Part shown: piece after piece, positions 22,391 through 29,585 of the stretch
Layout of the letters: each line of letters opens with the position of its first letter
Numbering within the stretch: position 1 is the first letter of the stretch
Source of the DNA: Caproicibacter fermentans
GTDB lineage: Bacteria; Bacillota; Clostridia; Oscillospirales; Acutalibacteraceae
Assembly: GCF_009746625.1 (NCBI RefSeq)
Contig: NZ_VWXL01000052.1
Span: 186,001 to 250,000 of the forward strand
Length of the DNA: 64,000 nt
Reading direction: 5' to 3'
Notes under the pieces: model-generated
Seen by the model: the letters and a program-made list of their open reading frames with translations, nothing else
What the model was told of the DNA's origin: nothing
Databases searched by the model: none
Translations under genes and position numbers: made by a program

Positions 22391-23880
22391 AAGAGATATT
22401 CGATTTTGATTGTCCCGTTTTTGTCGATCCATACGGTCTTTATCATGCGCTGAATCGCGTCGCGCTTTTGTGGCAATTCCAGCTTGTCAAATTCGGACAG
22501 CTGGTTTTTCAGCCAGTCGAGAGTTGCCTGGCTGATAACCGGGCGCGGCTTCTGGACTCTGGTCTTTTGGTTCAGATCGTCCAGCTGAGTTTGCAGGGCG
22601 GTAATCTTCTTTGTCAGCAGCCCGTCGACGACGGAGTTTCCCTTCCCGATGTTATCGACCAGGTTGTTGATTTGCAGTCGGATCTGTTGGGCCTGCGCGG
22701 AAGAGACGCGGTAATGATCTTCCGGTTCCGAAGGAGTTTGTTTGATGTCTACCTTGGATAAATGACGGATACACAGATCCAGAATTCCGCTTTCGAGTTC
22801 TTCGGCGGGAATAAACTTATTGTTTTCACAGACGCCGCGGGATTCCCTCCCCCGGCAATGGAAATAAGCGTAATGACGGTCCCCCCGCTGGGTAAATTTG
22901 ATTCCGAAGCTGTGCCCGCATTCCTGACACTGTACAAGGCCGGTCAAAAAGGTCCTCTGGGACCGCTTTCCGGGGCTTGCGTGGTGACTGGCCAGAATTT
23001 GCTGAGCTGCAATGTACTCCTCCGATGATAAAATGGGAGGATGAATCCCCACAACGGCGGTTTGTTCTTCCGGATCCGTTTCCTGATTCCGATTTTTGTT
23101 CTTAAAAAACAGACACATCCCGTGTTCCCCATCAAAGTCTTCTAATCCGTTCGCCAGATTGTAGCCGCAGGCGGACAGATAATCATACAGCCGTTCGTCG
23201 GCGCGGCAGGGGCTGATATTTTCCAATACGCGGCGCAGGGCGTGGTTTGTCCACAGGTTCCCTTTTGCGGTTTTGATACCCTCACGGTTTAGCTCATGAC
23301 AAATGCTGACCATGCTGCTGTGAGACGTAAACATACGGAAGATCCGCTGAAGGACCGGAGCCTGTTCGTTCGGGGTCAGGACGGAAACTTTTTTGCCGTC
23401 AAGGGGGATCCGTTTCCGGTCGTAACCAAACGGCGTATTCCCGCCCATGAAAAGGCCGAAGGCGGAGCGGTAGCGGTAGTTGTCTGAAATTCGTGTGGAG
23501 ATTGTTTCACGTTCCAGCTGCGCGAATACCATGACAATATAAATCATGGCCCGGCCCATTGGAGTCGAAGTATCGAACTGCTCGGTCGCGGACATATATT
23601 TGACGCCGTATTTTTCAAACAGGCTGAGCAAATTTGCGAAGTCGATAATGTTACGGCTGATACGATCCAGGCGGTAGGATACAACGGCAGTGATTTTTCC
23701 TTCCTTGATGTCCTGGATCATGCGCTCGAATTCCGGCCGTTTTGTGTTCTTGCCGGAGTATCCCACGTCGGAATAGGTCTGGGCGTCTTCCTGTGCCAGC
23801 CGGCGGCACTGTTCGATTTGCGCGTCAATGGATACGCTGTCGGGCCGTTCAATGGACTGGCGGGCGTATATGGCGATCAT
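22387..23880 (-). CDS. int: Large serine recombinase (phage integrase)
   Basis: A 497-aa site-specific recombinase that joins phage and bacterial attachment sites. The resolvase domain begins IAIYARQS with the nucleophile S9 and contains VVSYRLDRISRN (68-77). A recombinase domain follows (NTPFGYDRKR onwards). A zinc ribbon has CQEC at 318-321 and further cysteines at 342 and 351, and a coiled coil lies at about 395-450. This is the full set of a large serine integrase. Its stop codon overlaps that of the truncated peroxiredoxin half (CTAG). No excisionase (directionality factor) gene is obvious nearby. Confidence 0.95.
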   Translation of the reverse strand: MIAIYARQSIERPDSVSIDAQIEQCRRLAQEDAQTYSDVGYSGKNTKRPEFERMIQDIKEGKITAVVSYRLDRISRNIIDFANLLSLFEKYGVKYMSATEQFDTSTPMGRAMIYIVMVFAQLERETISTRISDNYRYRSAFGLFMGGNTPFGYDRKRIPLDGKKVSVLTPNEQAPVLQRIFRMFTSHSSMVSICHELNREGIKTAKGNLWTNHALRRVLENISPCRADERLYDYLSACGYNLANGLEDFDGEHGMCLFFKNKNRNQETDPEEQTAVVGIHPPILSSEEYIAAQQILASHHASPGKRSQRTFLTGLVQCQECGHSFGIKFTQRGDRHYAYFHCRGRESRGVCENNKFIPAEELESGILDLCIRHLSKVDIKQTPSEPEDHYRVSSAQAQQIRLQINNLVDNIGKGNSVVDGLLTKKITALQTQLDDLNQKTRVQKPRPVISQATLDWLKNQLSEFDKLELPQKRDAIQRMIKTVWIDKNGTIKIEYLF

Positions 23881-23942
23881 AGTGTTCCTCCATATGAGAT
23901 CACCCTCTCAGACGACGCTGAAAGGGTGGCTTTTCGTTTGTT

Positions 23943-24155
23943 TTAGATTTTCCATTTATGCCCGCAGTCTTGGCAAACTGCATATGTTATATTTTTTGAT
24001 TTTCTGCCGCGCAGCAGCATAAACAACGCAATCCAGCCAATCACGGGAATACATAAAAGAATGATGTACAGTAGCACTGTAAGGCAACCTCTTTTTTGTG
24101 TTTCTGCAACAACCTGAGTATTGACGTTTTCACTTCCGCATTTTTGGCATTTCAT
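23943..24155 (-). CDS. Small zinc-ribbon membrane protein
   Basis: A 70-aa protein with a split zinc ribbon: CQKC at residues 3-6 and CQDC near the C-terminus (about 62-65), separated by two short hydrophobic segments (TVLLYIILLCIPVIGWIALFML). This layout resembles small membrane zinc-ribbon proteins of Firmicutes and phages. No ribosome site is obvious. It lies between the integrase and the nuclease-like gene in the lysogeny module and may be expressed in the lysogen. Function unknown. Confidence 0.6.
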   Translation of the reverse strand: MKCQKCGSENVNTQVVAETQKRGCLTVLLYIILLCIPVIGWIALFMLLRGRKSKNITYAVCQDCGHKWKI

Positions 24156-24186
24156 TTGAACCTACCCCCATATTCCCATCATTTCA

Positions 24187-25263
24187 TTAAAGATAACGCT
24201 GCAATACTTGAACTATTTCGTTTGAGTGGTCCGCAATCTGATAGATGGTCTCAAGTTCTATTTTTACTTCCTTTTTATTTTCATCCGGAAGAATTAAATA
24301 TTTATGGGAACCTCGAAATACAAAACGGCAAATCCATTTTGTGGTTTTTCCTTGATACAACACGCCAAAATAATTGATGGTGTCTTTATAGGAAATATCT
24401 GAAAGTGAAACGGTATCTTTCAGAATCATTTTGACGATCACGAAGGCTTCCAGTTCTTCCTCGGTTGTTACAATTTTGCTTTCAGGAACAGCTGGTTCTG
24501 ATTCCGGTTCTTCCTCCGGTTCTTCCACATGGGCATCGGATGGAGAGTCCGTATTTACTCCAAGAGCTGACTTGATTTTATCGCTCATCAATTCATTGAT
24601 ATAACCATTTAATGCCTTCTTCAAGACGGGACGGAATTTTTCCATGATCGCCTGCGTTTTTACTCCAGAATAGACCGGAGTTAGAAATAAGCGCAGAAAA
24701 TCATCCGATGGATTTTGAAGCTCGGTAGCAAAGACCTTTTGAAATTCGTGAGAATATTTTAATTCAGAGGCCGTATCGAAAATATCAGAGACGTTGAAAG
24801 TGGATTTGTGAAATTTTTTCAGCTCTGCGACCTGGCCGTCTTTAATGTCGAGGATATTAATTTCCAAAAAAGGAACCTCGTCCATTTTATTCGGTTCTTC
24901 TAAGTCGGTATAGAACCGGTAGATCATGCCGTTTGTCAAAATAGCAAACTTTGCTTTTGTCGTACCAAAATAACGGAAAAGCTGAGAATCATGCTTCTCC
25001 AGCGGTTCACCAATCCATTTACATTCGATAAGAATGACAGGTTCACCCTCCGAGAGAATTGCATAATCGACTTTTTCACCCTTTTTAATGCCAACGTCTG
25101 CCGTAAATTCGGGGACGAATTCCGCCGGATTAAACACGTCATAGCCTAAAAGCGAGAAAAAGGGCATGATAATGGATGTCTTGGTCGCTTCTTCCGTTTG
25201 GACGGAGTCTTTCATGCTTTCAACGCGTTTTGAGAATTGCTTGATCTGATCGATAAAATCCAT
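24187..25263 (-). CDS. HsdR N-terminal-like orphan nuclease
   Basis: A 358-aa protein whose first 150 residues match the N-terminal nuclease domain of type I restriction R subunits: TEEATKTSIIMPFFSLLGYD with an acidic pair at 24-25, then GEKVDYAIL (D66) and PVILIECKW (E80, K82), which form a PD-(D/E)XK active site. There is no helicase domain and no HsdM or HsdS gene nearby, so it is not a type I system. The second half is helical with an acidic linker (about 250-275). I chose the ATG at 25263, after GAGGGGTGTAAAT. It may be a phage-exclusion or defence gene; that role is inferred from its place in the lysogeny module. Confidence 0.75.
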   Translation of the reverse strand: MDFIDQIKQFSKRVESMKDSVQTEEATKTSIIMPFFSLLGYDVFNPAEFVPEFTADVGIKKGEKVDYAILSEGEPVILIECKWIGEPLEKHDSQLFRYFGTTKAKFAILTNGMIYRFYTDLEEPNKMDEVPFLEINILDIKDGQVAELKKFHKSTFNVSDIFDTASELKYSHEFQKVFATELQNPSDDFLRLFLTPVYSGVKTQAIMEKFRPVLKKALNGYINELMSDKIKSALGVNTDSPSDAHVEEPEEEPESEPAVPESKIVTTEEELEAFVIVKMILKDTVSLSDISYKDTINYFGVLYQGKTTKWICRFVFRGSHKYLILPDENKKEVKIELETIYQIADHSNEIVQVLQRYL

Positions 25264-25288
25264 ATTTACACCCCTCGAATCACACGGA

Positions 25289-25395
25289 TTGACAGAATAT
25301 GACAAACCCGTGTATAATATTCTCAAGAGGCATTAGACAGACGCTTCTTATGGCAGTGCCGTCCGCTGTTCGCACCAGCGGGCGGCTTTTTTTAT
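25289..25395 (+). ncRNA. Candidate small RNA with own promoter and terminator
   Basis: On the plus strand TTGACA (25289-25294), 18 bp and TATAAT (25313-25318) are followed about 40 bases later by a strong terminator stem GCCGTCCGCTG/CAGCGGGCGGC (25358-25386) and a run of seven T residues. The transcript would be about 70 nt, with no convincing reading frame. It is antisense to the upstream region of the nuclease-like gene. No known RNA family is recognised. Confidence 0.5.
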
Positions 25396-25577
25396 AAAAA
25401 CCAGTTGACTTTTCCGGAGATAGAGTTAAAATAAGAATATCGCTACTGAACACTTGTTCGACTTGTTACGGAATGCGGATGGATGCGAGGGTGAATGAAT
25501 GGATGCGGAGTATGAGCCGGAATTTACCGCTCTGTTAAACCGTGCAAACAGCGAATCCTTAAACCTGGAAAAAGCAT
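25396..25577 (+). other. Intergenic, possible short relic frame
   Basis: A 52-codon frame (25499-25657, beginning MDAEYEPEFTALLNRANS) follows a weak GAGGG and runs antisense into the repressor 3' end. It may be a relic of a sigma-like or HTH protein, but support is thin and I do not call it a gene. Confidence 0.25.
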
Positions 25578-25913
25578 TTATTGTTTCCCTTGATGCTCGA
25601 CCAGATAGCGAAGGTAGTCAAGCGCCTGCTTCTTCTTGTCCGTCGGTAGCTTTTTGAAAAGCTCTATGTTATCTTCCAACAGCCTGTCACGATCTGTGAC
25701 GGGCTCTTTTTTTTGCTTGCTGCTCGAGTCGTTGCCCAGAAGAAAATCTATTGTAACATCAAAATAATTTGCGAATTTTATAAGAGTTTCATTGTCAGGC
25801 TGACGCTTACCGGTCTCATATTGACTGATCGTACTTTCTGCTAACCCGAAGAAATTGCCTAACTGCTTCATGGTTAGGCCTTTTTCTCGTCTGAGTTCAC
25901 GTAACCTGTTCAT
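25578..25913 (-). CDS. XRE-family phage repressor (CI-like)
   Basis: A 111-aa DNA-binding protein. The N-terminal helix-turn-helix reads LRELRREKGLTMKQLGNFF and GLAESTISQYETGKRQPDN (residues 4-42), and the C-terminal part (about 75-111) is a short helical oligomerisation-type tail with no protease domain. It is transcribed away from the early genes across a shared operator region, the usual position for a prophage repressor. The ATG at 25913 follows TGGAGTGATAAAA; a longer frame to 25961 would run into the operator. Confidence 0.85.
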   Translation of the reverse strand: MNRLRELRREKGLTMKQLGNFFGLAESTISQYETGKRQPDNETLIKFANYFDVTIDFLLGNDSSSKQKKEPVTDRDRLLEDNIELFKKLPTDKKKQALDYLRYLVEHQGKQ

Positions 25914-25931
25914 TTTTATCACTCCACGGAC

Positions 25932-26040
25932 ATTATAAACTTTACATTTAGTAAAGTACATACAACTTCACAAAAAGAGTAGAATTAGCTTGACAAATCG
26001 AGAAGTAGCGGCTATTATAATATTGTACTTCACAAATTGA
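25932..26040. promoter_or_regulatory. Lysogeny switch: divergent promoters and operators
   Basis: Rightward early promoter TTGACA (25990-25995), 17 bp, TATTAT (26013-26018). Leftward repressor -10 TATAAT lies at 25932-25937. A perfect palindrome ACTTTAC-ATTTA-GTAAAGT (25939-25957) overlaps the repressor promoter, and ACTTCAC half-sites lie at 25965-25971 and 26027-26033 flanking the early promoter. This is a compact operator set for the repressor. Confidence 0.75.
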
Positions 26041-26059
26041 ATAGAAAAGAGGTGCGAGA

Positions 26060-26281
26060 GTGAGGACTTATCTTAAGAAACTGCGTTGTGACAGAAAATT
26101 TACACAACAGGATATAGCCGATGAACTTGGCGTTTCGTTAAGTTACTATAACTCAATCGAAAATGGAAATCGCCAGAAGAATATGGAACTGCTCATGGCA
26201 AAGCGCCTTTCGGACGTTCTCCATGTGCCGGTTGAATTTATTATCACGGAAGAAGAAAAACTCGCGCAGAAAAGCGCGTGA
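26060..26281 (+). CDS. XRE-family regulator (Cro-like)
   Basis: A 73-aa helix-turn-helix protein (LKKLRCDRKFTQQDIADELG then VSLSYYNSIENGNRQKN) at the head of the rightward early operon, directly opposite the repressor. This is the position and size of a Cro-type protein, which would repress the lysogenic promoter. It starts with GTG after AGAGGTGCGA. Assignment as Cro-like is from position; the fold itself is clear. Confidence 0.8.
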   Translation: MRTYLKKLRCDRKFTQQDIADELGVSLSYYNSIENGNRQKNMELLMAKRLSDVLHVPVEFIITEEEKLAQKSA

Positions 26282-26294
26282 GGAGGGAGCATAT

Positions 26295-26708
26295 ATGACC
26301 GAAAAGCTCGATATGGAAAAGCTGCAGAAGCTGGTTTATTACGTCAACAACGCGAAAATGTCCGGCCCACAGCGGGAGCAGATCAACCGCGCGGTGATCG
26401 TCGGAATTCTCCACGGGGAGATTGACACGGACATGATATTCCGCATCGAGGATGTTCAGGAGACAAGCGTCAGCCGCTTCTTGGATTCGGATTTCTTGGC
26501 GGAGCGATGTTTGGCAAACGACTGGATTCAGGCGACGGAGCTGTATGAGCTCTATAACCGGTGGTGCGACGCGAACGGGATCAAGCCGGAATCCCTGACA
26601 ACCTTCGGCCGGAACCTGAAAGACATGGACGTTTCCTTTAAGAAGAAAGCGGACGGGAATTACTATCGGCTGGATTCGGAACCGGATCAGGCCTCCGCTT
26701 TATCCTAA
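26295..26708 (+). CDS. Small phage protein with primase C-terminal-like domain
   Basis: A 137-aa protein. The second half, RFLDSDFLAERCLANDWIQA then TELYELYNRWCDANGIKPES and FGRNLKDMDVSFKKK, follows the pattern of the winged-helix domain found at the C-terminus of D5/P4-type primases. There it binds DNA at the origin, and here it stands alone. AGGAGGG precedes the ATG at 26295. It lies second in the early operon, so a role in regulation or replication initiation is likely. Confidence 0.6.
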   Translation: MTEKLDMEKLQKLVYYVNNAKMSGPQREQINRAVIVGILHGEIDTDMIFRIEDVQETSVSRFLDSDFLAERCLANDWIQATELYELYNRWCDANGIKPESLTTFGRNLKDMDVSFKKKADGNYYRLDSEPDQASALS

Positions 26709-26735
26709 TTATCCCACGGAAAGGAGGATAATTCC

Positions 26736-27197
26736 ATGCAGTCGGAATACCGAAATATCTATCAAATTGCCCGCGAAAGTGCCGGAATCACGCAGGAAAA
26801 GGCCGCGGAGCTGGTCGATGTGTCCGTTGAAAGCCTTCGGGCCTATGAATCCGGCAGGAGGTACCCGCCGAACGACGCGGTAATAAGGATGATTGAGGTT
26901 TACGGAACCCAGTATCTCGCCTATCAGCACTTGCGAAACAGCGCGGAAATCGGTCGCCAGATTTTACCGGAAATCGAACTGAAAGACCTCCCCGCGGCGT
27001 TTCTGAACGTGCTCAATGAGGTTAACGCGTTCCTCAAGGAACGGGACCGCATGATTGACATTACCTGCGACGGAATTATATCGGAAGCGGAACGGCCGGA
27101 GTGGGACCGCATCATGCAGGAGATGGACCGGCTTTCCGCGTCGATTATGGCGCTGAAATATGCCCGTACGAAGCCGGACGAAAAAACCGGAAAGTAG
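26736..27197 (+). CDS. XRE-family protein
   Basis: A 153-aa protein. The N-terminal helix-turn-helix is IYQIARESAGITQEKAAELV and DVSVESLRAYESGRRYPPN (residues 8-46). A helical C-terminal domain with a coiled coil follows (about 85-140). Proteins of this type recur in clostridial phage early regions and probably act as regulators. AAGGAGG precedes the ATG. It is the third gene of the early operon. Confidence 0.75.
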   Translation: MQSEYRNIYQIARESAGITQEKAAELVDVSVESLRAYESGRRYPPNDAVIRMIEVYGTQYLAYQHLRNSAEIGRQILPEIELKDLPAAFLNVLNEVNAFLKERDRMIDITCDGIISEAERPEWDRIMQEMDRLSASIMALKYARTKPDEKTGK

Positions 27198-27239
27198 TAC
27201 AAACACAGGCGCATAGATTATAGTGAGGAGATGATGCCA

Positions 27240-27428
27240 TTGGCGGGAAAGCGAAAAGTCGGCAAGCTGCGCTTTGAGGAAATCGTTCCGGAGCTGGATC
27301 CGGAGGAGCGGGCGCGGCGGATTGAGACGTTTATCAATGTGCTGGCAACAGCGAATAAGGTGCCGGGGTACCAAGGCTGCCGGTATTACCCCGACAAGGG
27401 GTACGGTGAAGTTTTCATTTCGCCCTGA
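27240..27428 (+). CDS. Small phage protein, unknown
   Basis: A 62-aa acidic/basic mixed protein (VGKLRFEEIVPELDPEERAR, ending GCRYYPDKGYGEVFISP). I favour the TTG at 27240, which lies nine bases after GAGGAG. The ATGs at 27231 and 27234 sit on top of the ribosome site. No recognised domain. Early operon gene. Confidence 0.5.
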   Translation: MAGKRKVGKLRFEEIVPELDPEERARRIETFINVLATANKVPGYQGCRYYPDKGYGEVFISP

Positions 27429-27473
27429 GTTCAAAATGACAGGACGTTAAAACCGAAAAAGGGGGACAGGCCA

Positions 27474-27683
27474 ATGACAGCAAGATGCCGCGTCTGCGGT
27501 TCGTACTGGATAATCAGCGTCAATCAAAAAATCCCGAAGATAGGCTATGTCTGCCCTCATTGTGAAATTCGGGGCGGGTCAACGCCTAAAAAGAAAGGAA
27601 GGAAACAGAATGAACCGAACGGAACAGACGGTCCGGATTTTAAGAAACACCATTCAGCACATCGAGTATGCCGAGACCATTGA
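27474..27683 (+). CDS. Small zinc-ribbon phage protein
   Basis: A 69-aa protein with CRVCG at residues 5-9 and CPHC near residue 27, forming one zinc ribbon of the Com type, then a basic tail (PKKKGRKQNEP). It starts 46 bases after the previous gene with GGGGGACAGG upstream and overlaps the next gene by 74 bases in another frame. That overlap lowers confidence, but the paired cysteines argue for a real gene. Confidence 0.5.
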   Translation: MTARCRVCGSYWIISVNQKIPKIGYVCPHCEIRGGSTPKKKGRKQNEPNGTDGPDFKKHHSAHRVCRDH

Positions 27684-27939
27684 ACGCGCGGAATCCCTGG
27701 CGAATATGATTCGGGGCTTTATGATTGGAAGCCGCCTGATTTGTGTCATCAGCGCGGGGCAGCTTCGCAAAATCAGTTCGGAGCTTGAATCAACCATTTC
27801 AGACGTGAAAAAGCGCATAAAAGAAACCGCCGGCGGCGCTGCAAACACCGAGGGCGGTCTTGGAAAAATGGGAATTAAGATCAATGCCAGTATAACCGTT
27901 TTAGCTTCCGGTGTCAATTATGCCGGGAGGCGCCCATGA
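27610..27939 (+). CDS. Hypothetical early phage protein
   Basis: A 109-aa helical protein (VRILRNTIQHIEYAETIERA...LANMIRGFMIGSRLICVIS) with a C-terminal SVNYAGRRP. No recognised domain. AAGGAAGGAAACAGA precedes the ATG. It overlaps the zinc-ribbon gene upstream and the next gene by four bases, the tight packing of an early phage operon. Confidence 0.6.
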   Translation: MNRTEQTVRILRNTIQHIEYAETIERAESLANMIRGFMIGSRLICVISAGQLRKISSELESTISDVKKRIKETAGGAANTEGGLGKMGIKINASITVLASGVNYAGRRP

Positions 27940-28160
27940 TGCGGCAGCCGCCCTGCTATGGGTGTTCAGACCGCGCCCTGGGGTGTCATTCGGATTGCCC
28001 TCGTTGGGTTGAGTGGAAGGAACAGGAACACCGTGTTCAGGAAGCTGTTCGGAAGGCAAAGGGGACGGAACAGGCTTTTCAGGAAATCAGCTGTAAGCGG
28101 AGCCGAAAAATCCTCAAACAGGCCGTACATAATCGCACCCGCGGCCGGCGCGCGTACTGA
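27936..28160 (+). CDS. Cys-rich small phage protein
   Basis: A 74-aa basic protein whose first 25 residues hold CYGCSDRALGCHSDCPRW, a compact four-cysteine motif seen in small clostridial phage and ICE proteins and probably zinc-binding. The rest is a basic helix (VQEAVRKAKGTEQ...). It overlaps the preceding gene by four bases (ATGA). Function unknown. Confidence 0.6.
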   Translation: MMRQPPCYGCSDRALGCHSDCPRWVEWKEQEHRVQEAVRKAKGTEQAFQEISCKRSRKILKQAVHNRTRGRRAY

Positions 28161-28174
28161 TTGGAGGGAAACAA

Positions 28175-28624
28175 ATGTATTCACTGACGGTGATGATGGG
28201 CCGCCTGGTCGCGGACCCGGAGCTCAGGCACACGCCGAACGGCGTCGCGGTGTCGACGTTCCGGATCGCGGTCGACCGGCCGTATAAGGTCGAAGGAAAG
28301 GAAAAGGCCGATTTCTTTGATGTGATCGCATGGAGAAACCGCGGCGAGTTCGTCACGAAATATTTCAAGAAGGGCAAGCCGATCCTTGTCCAGGGCCATT
28401 TTGAAAACAGAACCTATACGGATAAAGACGGAATCAAGCGCTGGGTGTCGGAGCTGATTGCGGACGATGTTCGGTTCGCGGGCGACAGCGCCGGAAAAGG
28501 CGGGACAAAATCTCTTCCGGATCCGCCTCCGGAGCGTTCCGGCGATTGCTCCGGGAGTGCGATTGATTCGATTCCGGAAGGGGAAAGCGCTCCGATGCCG
28601 ACCGACGACGATCTGCCGTTTTAA
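28175..28624 (+). CDS. ssb: Phage single-stranded DNA-binding protein
   Basis: A 149-aa SSB. The OB fold is clear: MYSLTVMMGRLVADPELRHT, VSTFRIAVDR, ADFFDVIAWRN, KGKPILVQGHFENRTYTD. The C-terminus has a flexible linker and ends in the acidic tip DDDLPF, which recruits host replication and repair proteins. Length and tip are normal. GGAGGGAAACAA precedes the ATG. It binds single-stranded DNA at the phage fork, fitting the primase-helicase gene downstream. Confidence 0.95.
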   Translation: MYSLTVMMGRLVADPELRHTPNGVAVSTFRIAVDRPYKVEGKEKADFFDVIAWRNRGEFVTKYFKKGKPILVQGHFENRTYTDKDGIKRWVSELIADDVRFAGDSAGKGGTKSLPDPPPERSGDCSGSAIDSIPEGESAPMPTDDDLPF

Positions 28625-28626
28625 AT

Positions 28627-29328
28627 ATGCTTGAGCTAAATCATTTTTACAACATGGACTGCATGGATGGCATGAAGCGGTTTCCGGAAAAATATTTTGA
28701 ACTTGCGATTGTGGATCCCCCTTACTTCGATGGTCCGAACAAGCGCGGCTATTACGGCAAGAAGATCAACACCCTCAATATCCGGCGTGTAGATTACCCG
28801 AAAATTCAATCATGGGATTTACCTACAGAAAAATATTTCGAAGAACTCGTTCGGGTTTCAAAAAATCAAATCGTATGGGGATGCAATTACTTTCATCATC
28901 AGTTCGGCCCTGGTCGGATTGTTTGGGACAAGTGCAATGGCGAATCCAGCTTTTCCGATTGTGAAATTGCATATTGCAGTCTGCATGACAGCGTAAGACT
29001 TTTTCGGTATATGTGGAATGGCATGATGCAGGGAAAATCCATATCGGAGGGATGGATTCAGCAGGGAAACAAACAGAAAAATGAAGTGCGGATTCACCCT
29101 TGCCAAAAGCCGATTGCTCTCTACGATTGGATCCTTACAACCTACGCGAAACCGGGGTGGAAGATACTTGATACCCACGTCGGAAGCGCTTCAAGTCTGA
29201 TTTCTTGTTTCAATAACGGCTTTGACTACGTTGGATTTGAAATTGACCCTGTAATTTATCAGCTCGCCAGTGACCGCGTCGAGACAATGATGGCACAGCA
29301 ATCGTTTTTCAGGAGGAATGCATTTTGA
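28627..29328 (+). CDS. Orphan DNA methyltransferase (beta-class, N6/N4)
   Basis: A 233-aa site-specific methyltransferase. Motif IV DPPYFD is at residues 30-35, a target-recognition stretch follows, and the AdoMet-binding motif I is at the C-terminal side (WKILDTHVGSASSL, with FDYVGFEID). This order is that of the beta class. No restriction enzyme gene is adjacent, so it probably protects phage DNA from host nucleases or regulates phage genes. Its start lies two bases after the SSB stop, so it is coupled. Confidence 0.88.
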   Translation: MLELNHFYNMDCMDGMKRFPEKYFELAIVDPPYFDGPNKRGYYGKKINTLNIRRVDYPKIQSWDLPTEKYFEELVRVSKNQIVWGCNYFHHQFGPGRIVWDKCNGESSFSDCEIAYCSLHDSVRLFRYMWNGMMQGKSISEGWIQQGNKQKNEVRIHPCQKPIALYDWILTTYAKPGWKILDTHVGSASSLISCFNNGFDYVGFEIDPVIYQLASDRVETMMAQQSFFRRNAF

Positions 29329-29585
29329 AGAATAACGATTATTTGAAAGGTAACCGTCAAAATCGGTGGGAAATACACTATTGCAAGCATATCGACGTGC
29401 TGATTGTCCGGAACGGGTTCGGTGAAACGGTTGGCGTTTATGACGCGAAGCAGCTGGCGGAAAAATGGTTCGCGGCGGGCTCTGATATGTTTTTTGCCCT
29501 TTATGGGTTTAACTGGATTCCCCCTGTCTGGATGCAGGACCGCGTCCGGGGCGGCAGGAAAGGGCGTGGCCGTTATGGATCGTAA
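29325..29585 (+). CDS. Small phage protein, unknown
   Basis: An 86-aa protein (WEIHYCKHIDVLIVRNGFGE, AKQLAEKWFAAGSDMFFALYG, FNWIPPVW). It starts with TTG after AGGAGG and overlaps the methyltransferase stop by four bases. It also overlaps the next gene by eleven. No recognised domain. Confidence 0.5.
   Translation: MKNNDYLKGNRQNRWEIHYCKHIDVLIVRNGFGETVGVYDAKQLAEKWFAAGSDMFFALYGFNWIPPVWMQDRVRGGRKGRGRYGS

Noticed and set aside
24187-25263. Type I restriction-modification system
   Set aside because: Only the N-terminal nuclease-like part is present; no helicase domain, HsdM or HsdS. The phage methyltransferase lies elsewhere and is of another class.
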